A stretch of 8,663 nucleotides of DNA from an uncultured Intrasporangium sp. (GTDB lineage Bacteria; Actinomycetota; Actinomycetes; Actinomycetales; Dermatophilaceae), in assembly GCA_937873285.1 (NCBI GenBank), contig CALMNV010000240.1, positions 1-8,663 on the forward strand, given 5' to 3'. Positions within the stretch are counted from its first letter, which is position 1. Each line of letters opens with the position of its first letter. Shown here piece after piece: positions 1 through 5,558 of the stretch. Under the pieces are notes generated by a model that saw only the letters and a list, made by a program, of their open reading frames with translations, did not search any database and had not been told where the DNA came from. Made by a program: the position numbers and the translations under genes.

Positions 1-135
1 CGGGGCCGGCCCGACCCCGGCCGGGTGGACTACAACAAGCTGATGCCGGTGACCTACCTGGTGATCGCGGTGTTCGGCGGCCTGACCCTGCTCACGCTGA
101 CCGCCGACATCGTCAACCCGATCACCCTGCAGTAG
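1..135 (+). CDS. rip1: Rip1/RseP-type site-2 protease (M50), C-terminal end only
   Basis: Frame 1 is open from the window edge and ends in TAG, giving the last 44 residues of a protein whose start lies outside. The residues include [12 protein letters not shown], one hydrophobic helix (about residues 18-34, [17 protein letters not shown]) and the ending [11 protein letters not shown]. This closely resembles the C-terminal tail of actinobacterial Rip1, a membrane zinc metalloprotease that cleaves anti-sigma factors and other membrane proteins within the bilayer. The HExxH and LDG motifs lie upstream and are not visible. The next gene downstream is ispG after 16 nt, the usual actinobacterial dxr-rip1-ispG order, which supports the call. 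It is truncated only by the window edge. The identification rests on a short tail, so family is fairly sure and exact orthology less so. Confidence 0.82.
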   Translation, partial: RGRPDPGRVDYNKLMPVTYLVIAVFGGLTLLTLTADIVNPITLQ

Positions 136-151
136 AGGGGATACTGGACGC

Positions 152-352
152 GTGACCGTCAACCTCGGCATGCCTGCCACCCCGCCGCGACCGCTGGCGG
201 AACGCCGCAAGAGCCGCCAGATCGACGTGGGTGGCGTGCTGGTCGGCGGCGACGCGCCGGTCTCGGTGCAGTCGATGACCACGACCCCGACACTGACCGG
301 GCCTGCCAGGGCCCCGCGGCCCACCTCGTCCATCCCCGCGAGCAGGCGGTGA
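152..352 (+). pseudogene. ispG: ispG (gcpE) 5' fragment, cut after about 46 codons
   Basis: IspG is the [4Fe-4S] enzyme that converts methylerythritol cyclodiphosphate to HMBPP in the MEP isoprenoid pathway. The start GTG at 152 has a purine-rich ribosome site (AGAGGGGA, 134-141). The first residues ([20 protein letters not shown], then [26 protein letters not shown]) are the normal IspG N-terminus. A full protein is about 380-390 residues and continues with a TIM barrel and a C-terminal cluster domain carrying the cluster-binding cysteines. Here family similarity stops near base 291. The frame then runs through DNA that is the antisense of rnhB and hits a stop at 350-352, giving a 66-residue product without any active site. 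In living cells ispG is normally essential in this phylum, so an intact copy should exist elsewhere, or the break is an assembly join. Confidence 0.85.
271..291. other. Inverted junction shared by ispG and rnhB
   Basis: The 18-21 bases around GATGACCACGACCCCGAC serve both genes. On the plus strand they encode SMTTTPT of IspG, and on the minus strand VGVVVID of RNase HII. To the left only ispG/rip1 sequence is found, to the right only rnhB/lepB sequence. The exact overlap cannot be fixed to the base without the intact genes. No insertion sequence, terminal repeat or target duplication flanks it. It is best explained as an inversion, or an assembler join, at a short inverted repeat. Confidence 0.75.
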
Positions 353-411
353 CCCCGGCGCTGCAGCTCCCGCTCGACGCGCAGCGATGGCTTCCGGGCT
401 GAGGTGGACAC
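271..411 (-). pseudogene. rnhB: rnhB (ribonuclease HII) 5' fragment, cut after 47 codons
   Basis: RNase HII cuts RNA in RNA-DNA hybrids and starts removal of single ribonucleotides from DNA. A minus-strand GTG at 411-409, 8 nt after the lepB stop, opens a frame whose residues 26-39 read [14 protein letters not shown], the defining RNase HII motif with the first catalytic acidic pair (D28, E29). Residues 40-47 are SVGVVVID, the expected first beta strand. Beyond base 271 the normal sequence (leading to DSK and later catalytic Asp residues) is absent; a whole enzyme is roughly 200-250 residues. The frame stays open to the window edge because it runs antisense to ispG and rip1, so a gene caller may report a false partial gene over 1-411. 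Its place directly after lepB is the standard actinobacterial order. Confidence 0.85.
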
Positions 412-419
412 GTCGGCGT

Positions 420-1364
420 CTAGGCCGCGGGGGCTCGGCTCACGCTCGCCGACGGCTTTGGACGGGCGGGGGCGGGAGTCGGCTTGGAGGCGGGCTTCGG
501 GGCGGTCACCGCCGGGGCGGGCACTGCCCCGAAGGTCCGCTCGGGCACGCCGAGCCAGGTCACCCGGTCGATCGGCCACACGATGAACAGGGCTCGCCCG
601 ACGATCTTGTCCATCGGCACCGACCCGTTCGCGCCGGTCCCACCGGCGTCGTGAAAGCGTGAGTCCGAGGAGTCGGAGCGGTGGTCACCCATCACCCACA
701 CCCGGTTGGGTGGCACGACGATGTTGAACGGCTTGCCCTCGCTCGGCTTGTCGCCGGGCTTGATGTAGGGCTCCGTGACCGGCACGCCGTTGACCCGGAT
801 GGCGCCGCTGCGCCCATCGGCCTGGACGCGGTCACCCGGCAGCCCGATCACACGCTTGATGAGGTGGTTCTCCGAGTCCTCGGGCAGCAGCCCGACGAAG
901 ACCAGCGCGTCGTGGAAGGGGCCCCCCACGGTCGAGCGGGTTCGCGTGCCCATCCCCGCGAGCCACGGCGGGTTGCCCGGATCCTCGAAGACGACGACGT
1001 CTCCGCGGCGCAGGGGGATCGGGCCGGGGGTCAGCTTGCTGACGATGACCCGGTCGTCGCGCACGAGGGTGTCCTCCATCGAGCCGGACGGGATGTAGAA
1101 GGCCTGGAACAGCCACGTCTTGACGACGAAGGACAGCGCCATCGCCAGCACGACGATGATGACGAGCTCCTTGACCCCCGCGAGGAGTGCCCCGACGATG
1201 CCGCGGTCGCGCTCCCCGCCCTCGTCCTCCCCGTCGTCCTGTGCCTCGTCGAGGCGGCGCGCCTCCGGTCCCGGGCCGGCATACGGCCGGGGCGAGGAGG
1301 GGTCTGGCTCAGGGCTGCCGGAGACCTCGTCCTCTGGGTGGCGTCGTGGCTGCTGCGTCGACAT
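420..1364 (-). CDS. lepB: Signal peptidase I, second tandem copy (long, Pro/Ala-rich tail)
   Basis: This S26 serine-lysine peptidase is anchored in the membrane and removes signal peptides from exported proteins on the outer face. The product is 314 residues. Residues 1-55 are an acidic, proline-rich cytoplasmic segment; about 63-85 form one membrane helix; SGSM at 93-96 holds the catalytic Ser95; IKRVIGLPGD at 169-178 holds the general base Lys170; GDHRSDSSDSR at 227-237 is box E. After the catalytic domain (about residue 278) comes a 36-residue tail rich in Pro, Ala, Lys and Ser, probably disordered. The start at 1364 overlaps the stop of the upstream lepB copy by one base (TGATG), implying coupled translation. 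A further in-frame ATG upstream at 1451 would overlap that gene by 88 bases and is rejected. The product is longer than its neighbour, and only three nucleotides of box spacing differ in places. Confidence 0.93.
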   Translation of the reverse strand: MSTQQPRRHPEDEVSGSPEPDPSSPRPYAGPGPEARRLDEAQDDGEDEGGERDRGIVGALLAGVKELVIIVVLAMALSFVVKTWLFQAFYIPSGSMEDTLVRDDRVIVSKLTPGPIPLRRGDVVVFEDPGNPPWLAGMGTRTRSTVGGPFHDALVFVGLLPEDSENHLIKRVIGLPGDRVQADGRSGAIRVNGVPVTEPYIKPGDKPSEGKPFNIVVPPNRVWVMGDHRSDSSDSRFHDAGGTGANGSVPMDKIVGRALFIVWPIDRVTWLGVPERTFGAVPAPAVTAPKPASKPTPAPARPKPSASVSRAPAA

Positions 1365-2101
1365 CACTGACCGTTCCGTGGACTCGCGGGACTGGGCTGG
1401 GGAGCGGGTGCGAGCCTGCCAGCCCGACCGAGCGGCCAGTATCGCACCCAAACCTGACCGATGATGTCGGCCCCGGGGACCATCCCACCTCCGGGGTCGC
1501 CCAGATGTGCCCGCGAGTCGGCGGAGGCGGACCGGTGGTCGCCCAGCACCCAGAAGGAGCCTGCCGGGACGGTGACGTCGAAGGGATGCGCGCTCGGCAC
1601 GTCTCCCGGGTAGAGGTAGGGCTCGTCGAGCGGCTGGTCGTTGACGACGACCCGCCCGGCCCGGTCACAGCAGCGGACCCGGTCGCCGGGCAGCCCGATG
1701 ACCCGCTTGACGTAGTCGGTCTCCGGCCCGTGGCCCACCAGCGCTCCGAGCGCCTGCGCCATCTCGGCGAGCGGCCCTGCACCGGGCCTGCCGAGTGCGA
1801 AGGCGCGCGCCGCGTCGAACACGACGACATCACCGCGCCGCAGCTCCTCGGGGCTGACAGTGCGGTCGACGAGGATGCGGTCCCCGACCTCCAGCGTGGG
1901 CTGCATCGAGCCGCTCGGAATGGAGAACGGCGCCACGAGCAGCGCCCGGACCGCGGCCACGGCGACCAGCAGCCCCGCCAGGACGACGACCCAGACCAGC
2001 CCGCGCCCCCGGCCGGTCGGAGCGGCCGCTCCGGCACCGGCCGGCCCGTGCAGAGCAGGAGGGCGAGCCGAGGCGCGAGCGCCGCGCCGCCCGAGGGTCA
2101 C
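1364..2101 (-). CDS. lepB: Signal peptidase I, first tandem copy
   Basis: This is a 245-residue S26 signal peptidase, a paralogue of the next gene. Residues 1-34 are Arg/Ala/Gly-rich and cytoplasmic, and 35-57 form the membrane anchor. SGSM at 63-66 contains catalytic Ser65, VKRVIGLPGDRV at 131-142 contains Lys132, and GDHRSASADSR at 187-197 is box E. An adjacent cysteine pair (C144, C145) follows box D and is not part of the usual catalytic set. The GTG start at 2101 is supported by a strong ribosome site, GAGGAG at 2113-2108, six bases upstream. The gap to rplS is 108 nt without a recognisable U-tract terminator, so it may be cotranscribed with rplS. The order rplS-lepB-(lepB)-rnhB is standard in actinobacteria. 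Catalytic residues are intact in both copies, so both should be active, perhaps on different precursors. Confidence 0.93.
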   Translation of the reverse strand: MTLGRRGARASARPPALHGPAGAGAAAPTGRGRGLVWVVVLAGLLVAVAAVRALLVAPFSIPSGSMQPTLEVGDRILVDRTVSPEELRRGDVVVFDAARAFALGRPGAGPLAEMAQALGALVGHGPETDYVKRVIGLPGDRVRCCDRAGRVVVNDQPLDEPYLYPGDVPSAHPFDVTVPAGSFWVLGDHRSASADSRAHLGDPGGGMVPGADIIGQVWVRYWPLGRAGRLAPAPQPSPASPRNGQ

Positions 2102-2209
2102 CGCCTGCTCCTCACGCTGGGCCCCGACTCGGGCCGGACGAGGCTGTCGAGCCGGCCAGCGCCTTCCAGCCGGCCCGGGCGTCGACCTGCCGCTGCAGAC
2201 CGGCGGGCG

Positions 2210-2584
2210 TCAGCTGGCCGCGCCGCCCTTGGCCGGGACCGTCTCGCGCTTCTCGCGGATCTTGGCCGCCTTGCCGCGCAGCCCGCGCAGGTAGTACAGC
2301 TTGGCCCGGCGCACGTCGCCGCGCGTCACCAGCTCGATCCGGTCGGTGACGGGCGTGTGCAGCGGGAAGGTGCGCTCGACGCCCACCCCGAAGGAGATCT
2401 TGCGCACGGTGAAGGTCTCGCCCACACCACCGCCGTGGCGCCGGATCACGACGCCCTGGAAGACCTGGACGCGCGAGCGGGTGCCCTCGATGACCTTGAC
2501 GTGGACCTTGACGGTGTCTCCGGCACGGAACTGCGGCACGTCTGTGCGCAAGGAGGCGGCGTTGAGCTCGTCGAGCTGGTGCAT
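2210..2584 (-). CDS. rplS: 50S ribosomal protein bL19
   Basis: bL19 sits at the 30S-50S interface (bridge B8 region) and helps join the subunits. The 124-residue product has the full family pattern: [20 protein letters not shown] (11-30), [16 protein letters not shown] (38-53), [19 protein letters not shown] (56-74), and the close [28 protein letters not shown] (86-113). I chose the ATG at 2584 because family members begin with M-x-x-LDE-(L/V)N. An in-frame GTG at 2611 would add nine atypical residues and lacks a ribosome site. The nearest purine-rich stretch, GGGGGAAG at 2603-2596, lies 11 nt from the ATG and could be hidden by RNA pairing (see the leader entry). The family call is certain; the start is likely. 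Confidence 0.96.
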   Translation of the reverse strand: MHQLDELNAASLRTDVPQFRAGDTVKVHVKVIEGTRSRVQVFQGVVIRRHGGGVGETFTVRKISFGVGVERTFPLHTPVTDRIELVTRGDVRRAKLYYLRGLRGKAAKIREKRETVPAKGGAAS

Positions 2585-2599
2585 GGCTTGCTTCGCTTC

Positions 2600-2719
2600 C
2601 CCCGGTGCCACAGGCCACCGGTGCTGATGATGAGGTGCTGATGATGCGAGTCGGTGCGTCTGCCGGACCGCGTCGGCCGAGCCCGTGCGGGCACCGGCCG
2701 ACTCCCCCTGTGGCAGGGG
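2600..2719 (-). promoter_or_regulatory. Structured 5' leader of rplS with alternative pairings
   Basis: The 192-nt gap between trmD and rplS holds several perfect inverted repeats. Going downstream on the minus strand: CCCCTG-CCA-CAGGGG (2719-2705); GTCGGCC/GGCCGAC (2702-2696 with 2678-2672) enclosing a smaller GCCC/GGGC stem; and CCGGTG/CACCGG (2621-2616 with 2607-2602). Segment TGCCACAGG of the first hairpin (2715-2707) is also perfectly complementary to CCTGTGGCA at 2614-2606, and CCCC (2719-2716) can then pair with GGGG (2603-2600) past a 2-nt bulge. That long-range helix would cover the purine-rich stretch before the start codon and excludes the first hairpin. I see no clear -10/-35 pair. 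The function is inferred: autoregulation, attenuation or RNA processing. Confidence 0.4.
2620..2646. repeat. Tandem 13-nt repeat, period 14, in the rplS leader
   Basis: GGTGCTGATGATG occurs at 2620-2632 and again at 2634-2646 with one base between (on the minus strand CATCATCAGCACC twice). It lies in the noncoding leader of rplS, between the second hairpin and the purine-rich stretch. The two copies are identical, suggesting recent duplication or selection. No known protein site is recognised. Confidence 0.75.
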
Positions 2720-2776
2720 TCCGTGGAGATCGGACGCAAGCGGCCAGTGTGCCAGAGGCGGACGGCATACCGGAAA

Positions 2777-3952
2777 TCAGACGTCACGGCGGTGCTTGAC
2801 CAGCTCGACGGTGCCCGAGATCGCCGGCTCGCCCGGCGTGGGCCGGTAGCCGGCCCGCCGGTAGCGGCGCAGGTTGGACCCGCTCTTGGCGCCGGTGAGC
2901 AGCCGATACTCCCGTATGCCGTCCGGCGCGGTGCGCTCCGCGTGCTCCAGCAGGAGCCGGCCGAGTCCCTGGCCCTGCAGGTCCGGCGCGACCATGAGAC
3001 GACCGATGTGCAGCTCGTCGCCGCGCAGCTCGGTGCGGACCGACCCGATCAGCCGCCCGGCGCGGCGCGCCACCCACGTCTGCGTCGTGTCCAGGCTCGC
3101 GCGCACGGCCTCGAGGTCCTCGGTGAGGGCCGGGATGTCGAGCCGGTTGTTCGACTGCGCCTCCTGGACCCAGCACGCACGGGTGAGCGTGAACAGCTCG
3201 GGCACGTCCGCGGGAAGCGCCAGCCGCAGCTGCAGCCCCGCGTCGGCCTGCGCGGCGTGCAGCAGGTCGGGGCGCCGGGCCGCCGTGCGGGTCAGGCGCT
3301 GCGCGTGCCGCCACCGGGCGATGGCCTGGTGGTCACCCGAGAGCAGCACCCCCGGCACCTCGCGCCCCTGCCACAGGGAGGGCCTGGTGTAGACGGGATA
3401 CTCCAGCAGACCGTCCTCGTGGGACTCCTCGAGGAGCGACCCGGTGTTGCCGAGCACTCCCGGGACCAGCCGGGTGACGGCCTCGACGATGGCGAGCACC
3501 GCAGCCTCACCCCCACCCAGCACGTAGTCGCCCAGGCTGACGACCGTCACCTCGAGCCCCAGGTCCTCGCGGGCATGCTCGTAGACCCGCTCGTCGATCC
3601 CTTCGTAGCGTCCGCACGCGAAGGTCAGCCAGGGCTCCCGCGCCAGTCGGCGGGCCATCGCCTGGTCGAAGCGGACCCCGCCGGGCCCTGGCACGAGCAG
3701 GTGTGGGCGCAGCCCGGGCGGTCCCTGCCCCGCCACCGCCCGGAGCGCGTCGGACCACGGCTGCGGTGTCATCACCATGCCCGCGCCCCCGCCGTAGGGC
3801 GCGTCATCGACGGTCCGGTGCCGGTCGGTGGTGAAGTCGCGCAGGTCGTGCACCCGCACGTCGAGCAGCCCGGCCTCACGCGCCTTGCCGATGAGCGAGA
3901 GCTCCAGGGGGGCGAGGTAGTCGGGAAAGATCGAGACGACGTCGATCCTCAT
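2777..3952 (-). CDS. trmD: tRNA (guanine37-N1)-methyltransferase TrmD fused to a GNAT acetyltransferase domain
   Basis: TrmD uses S-adenosylmethionine to make m1G37 next to the anticodon, preventing +1 frameshifts. Of 391 residues, about 1-235 are a full SPOUT enzyme: [28 protein letters not shown] (49-61), [12 protein letters not shown] (112-123), [15 protein letters not shown] (139-153, the knot), and [13 protein letters not shown] (203-215). Residues about 240-391 are a complete-looking GNAT fold with the acetyl-CoA loop [11 protein letters not shown] (321-331) and a C-terminal [18 protein letters not shown]. There is no stop or frameshift between them, and base composition is uniform. Standalone TrmD is usually 230-280 residues. 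The catalytic Asp region reads EESHEDG (175-181), with Glu where relatives mostly have Asp. The ATG at 3952 has GAGGG seven bases upstream; the GTG at 3985 has no ribosome site. It follows rimM by 37 nt. The acetyl acceptor is unknown. Confidence 0.93.
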   Translation of the reverse strand: MRIDVVSIFPDYLAPLELSLIGKAREAGLLDVRVHDLRDFTTDRHRTVDDAPYGGGAGMVMTPQPWSDALRAVAGQGPPGLRPHLLVPGPGGVRFDQAMARRLAREPWLTFACGRYEGIDERVYEHAREDLGLEVTVVSLGDYVLGGGEAAVLAIVEAVTRLVPGVLGNTGSLLEESHEDGLLEYPVYTRPSLWQGREVPGVLLSGDHQAIARWRHAQRLTRTAARRPDLLHAAQADAGLQLRLALPADVPELFTLTRACWVQEAQSNNRLDIPALTEDLEAVRASLDTTQTWVARRAGRLIGSVRTELRGDELHIGRLMVAPDLQGQGLGRLLLEHAERTAPDGIREYRLLTGAKSGSNLRRYRRAGYRPTPGEPAISGTVELVKHRRDV

Positions 3953-3989
3953 CGGCGCGCCCTCGAGGGGCTGCGCTGCTGACACGCCG

Positions 3990-4541
3990 TCACCGGGCGC
4001 TCTTCCGATAGAGGTCGAACAGCCCGGCAGGCGGGTCGACCACGACGTGGTCGGCCGCCACCGTCGGCACGATCTGCGCGACGAAGGGCACGTATGCCGT
4101 CGTCCCGTCGGTGAGCTCGACGACGAGCCGGTCCTGCGCGGTCCCGAGCTCCAGAGCGGCGACCCGGCCCAGGACCTGCCCCGCGGGGTCGCGGACCTCG
4201 AGGCCGACGAGCTCGTCCTCGTAGTAGCCCTCGTCGTCCTCCGGACGGTGCAGAGCCGTGGCCAGCGCGGCGGCTGACTCGTCGAGGACGAGTCGCGTGC
4301 CGCGCAGGCCCTCGGCGCCGGTGCGGTCGGGGATCTCCTCGAAGGCCAGCAGCCAGACGCCGTTGTGGACGCGGGTGGAGCGGATCGTCAGCTCGCGGGG
4401 CACACCCGAGCCGGGCGCCGCCTCCGTCGCCAGCGCAGCACCAGCGGTGAACCGGGCCTGCGGGTCGTCGGTGTGCAGCTGCACCGTCACCTCACCGCGC
4501 AGTCCGTGGGGCTTGCCGATGCGGGCGAGGACGACGCTCAT
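3990..4541 (-). CDS. rimM: 16S rRNA processing / ribosome maturation factor RimM
   Basis: RimM binds uS19 and helps assemble the 30S head domain. The 183-residue product has the N-terminal barrel with [13 protein letters not shown] (6-18), central [20 protein letters not shown] (51-70), and the C-terminal PRC-barrel beginning near [12 protein letters not shown] (105-116), ending with [20 protein letters not shown] and the typical PPAGL. The length is normal for actinobacteria. Two in-frame ATGs lie nine bases apart. The ribosome site GAGAGG (4556-4551) sits nine bases before the ATG at 4541 but directly abuts the one at 4550, so 4541 is chosen. It lies 61 nt after khpA and 37 nt before trmD, in a probable operon. 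Confidence 0.95.
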   Translation of the reverse strand: MSVVLARIGKPHGLRGEVTVQLHTDDPQARFTAGAALATEAAPGSGVPRELTIRSTRVHNGVWLLAFEEIPDRTGAEGLRGTRLVLDESAAALATALHRPEDDEGYYEDELVGLEVRDPAGQVLGRVAALELGTAQDRLVVELTDGTTAYVPFVAQIVPTVAADHVVVDPPAGLFDLYRKSAR

Positions 4542-4575
4542 GCGGCGCATCCTCTCAGGCAGCGCGGCATACGAG

Positions 4576-4611
4576 GTCAGCGCACCGGGTCAGCGCACCG
4601 GGTCAGCGCAC
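4576..4611. repeat. 13-bp tandem repeat, about 2.8 copies, spanning the khpA stop
   Basis: GTCAGCGCACCGG is present at 4576-4588 and 4589-4601, followed by a partial third copy (GTCAGCGCAC, 4602-4611). The third copy contains the TGA stop of khpA on the minus strand, so the other two copies repeat the end of the gene into the gap before rimM. Each copy carries a TGA in a different frame because 13 is not a multiple of three. It looks like replication slippage at the gene end. Confidence 0.85.
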
Positions 4612-4845
4612 TCGGTCGGTGTCGACGATGTCGACGCGCACGTTGCCGTTGCCGGCGAGCGCGTTGACGACGGTGCGCAGGGCGCTCGCCGTCCGCCCGG
4701 AGCGGCCGATGACCCGCCCGAGGTCGTCGGGGTGGACCCGCACCTCGAGCAGCTCGCCACGGCGCAGCTCCCTGCGCCGCACGACGACGTCGTCGTCGTG
4801 CTCGACGATGCCCTTGACGAGGTGCTCGAGCGCCTCCTCGAGCAT
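4603..4845 (-). CDS. khpA: KH-domain RNA-binding protein KhpA
   Basis: KhpA is a small single-KH protein that binds RNA, in many Gram-positives together with KhpB, and influences growth and cell size. The 80-residue product starts MLEEALEHLVKGIVEHDDDV and has the KH GxxG loop as GRSG (47-50) inside DLGRVIGRSGRTASALRTVV (41-60), the classical type II KH arrangement for this family. The length matches the family (about 75-80). The ATG at 4845 is 2 nt after the rpsP stop (TGA-GC-ATG), implying translational coupling to rpsP. Its place between rpsP and rimM is conserved in actinobacteria. The exact RNA targets are not shown by the sequence. Confidence 0.94.
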   Translation of the reverse strand: MLEEALEHLVKGIVEHDDDVVVRRRELRRGELLEVRVHPDDLGRVIGRSGRTASALRTVVNALAGNGNVRVDIVDTDRVR

Positions 4846-4847
4846 GC

Positions 4848-5366
4848 TCAGTCCTCGGTCCTCTCGGAGGTGAGGCTGCGCTCGGCCTCCTCCTCGCGGA
4901 CGACGTCGCGCTCGACGGCATCCTCGATGGCGACGACGTCCGGCGTGTCGGCCTTGGGCGCCGTGTCCTTGGCCGCGGTGCGCTTCCTGGGGGTCGTCGC
5001 GCCCTCCCGCGCGTCGTCGGCGCCACCGGCGGCAGCGAGGGCGGCCTCGTAGAGGTCCTTCTTGGACGGCTTCGGCTGCTTGACGCGCAACGTGCCCTCT
5101 GCGCCCTCGAGGCCCTTGGCGGCCTGCCAGTCGCCGGTCACCTTGAGCAGGGCCTCGACGGCCTCGGTCGGCTGGGCGCCCTGGCGCAGCCAGTACTGCG
5201 CGCGCTCGCCGTCGATGTCGATGAGCGAGGGCTCCTCGGTGGGGTGGTACTTGCCGATCTCCTCGATGGCCCGGCCATCGCGCTTGACTCGCGAGTCCAT
5301 GACGACGACGCGATAGAACGGTGCACGGATCTTGCCCATGCGCTTGAGGCGAATCTTGACGGCCAC
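4848..5366 (-). CDS. rpsP: 30S ribosomal protein bS16 with long C-terminal extension
   Basis: bS16 is an early 30S assembly protein that stabilises the lower body of 16S rRNA. Of 172 residues, about 1-80 are the conserved core: [20 protein letters not shown] (1-20), [19 protein letters not shown] (24-42), and [17 protein letters not shown] (58-74). Residues 95-172 are a lysine-rich then strongly acidic, Ala/Glu-rich tail, as in many actinobacterial bS16 proteins and unlike the roughly 80-90-residue E. coli protein. The GTG at 5366 is chosen because the family begins M-A-V-K and AGGAG lies 11 bases upstream (5382-5378). The same frame is open back to 5498, but that stretch is noncoding leader. 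It probably starts a transcript that continues into khpA and rimM. Confidence 0.95.
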   Translation of the reverse strand: MAVKIRLKRMGKIRAPFYRVVVMDSRVKRDGRAIEEIGKYHPTEEPSLIDIDGERAQYWLRQGAQPTEAVEALLKVTGDWQAAKGLEGAEGTLRVKQPKPSKKDLYEAALAAAGGADDAREGATTPRKRTAAKDTAPKADTPDVVAIEDAVERDVVREEEAERSLTSERTED

Positions 5367-5469
5367 GGTCGTGGTGTCTCCTGTTTCTGTGTGGTGAGCG
5401 CGGCGAGACCGGTGAGGGCACGCGGGGTGCCGGCGCTCGGTGTAGGCGATCCGGAACCGGGGGAAGAGG

Positions 5470-5517
5470 GCCCCGCCCGGACGGGTACAGCGGGCCATTC
5501 TGCCAGACGGGCGGGGC
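5470..5517 (-). promoter_or_regulatory. Perfect 10-bp stem-loop upstream of rpsP
   Basis: GCCCCGCCCG at 5470-5479 and CGGGCGGGGC at 5508-5517 are perfect inverted repeats separated by 28 nt. The loop, read on the minus strand, holds TCTGGCAGAATGG and GCTGTACCC, its few A/T bases standing out in a GC-rich gap of 192 nt between the acetyltransferase gene and rpsP. CAGAAT resembles a -10 box, but no good -35 lies 16-18 bases upstream. It could be the rpsP promoter region, a terminator without a U-tract for the upstream genes, or an RNA leader element. A smaller GGCAC/GTGCC stem follows at 5417-5431. Confidence 0.4.
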
Positions 5518-5558
5518 GGCGCCGAATCGCCCGGACGCCGCAGCGCGGCTCCCGGGCC

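Noticed and set aside
1..411. A minus-strand frame open from the rnhB start to the window edge
   Set aside because: RNase HII similarity ends near 271. The remainder is antisense to ispG and rip1 and is open only because of base composition.
136..430. A mobile element as the cause of the ispG/rnhB break
   Set aside because: There is no transposase, terminal inverted repeat or target duplication; every base on either side is accounted for by ispG or rnhB.
1365..1451. An upstream start for the second lepB at 1451
   Set aside because: It would overlap the preceding lepB by 88 bases, and the TGATG overlap gives a natural coupled start at 1364.
2102..2209. A rho-independent terminator between rplS and lepB
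   Set aside because: A GCCGGC/GCCGGC inverted repeat can be drawn, but the half-site is self-palindromic and common in such DNA, and no U-tract follows.
2737..2760. A sigma-54-like TGGCAC...TTGC on the minus strand upstream of rplS
   Set aside because: The spacing between the two parts is 9 rather than 5 bases, and actinobacteria generally lack sigma-54.
2654..3982. A 442-codon open frame on the plus strand opposite trmD
   Set aside because: It is the antisense of a well-conserved gene. Long antisense frames are expected in high-GC DNA, and the translation shows no recognisable family.
4542..4550. An upstream rimM start at 4550
   Set aside because: The ribosome site abuts this ATG with no spacing, whereas it is nine bases from the ATG at 4541.
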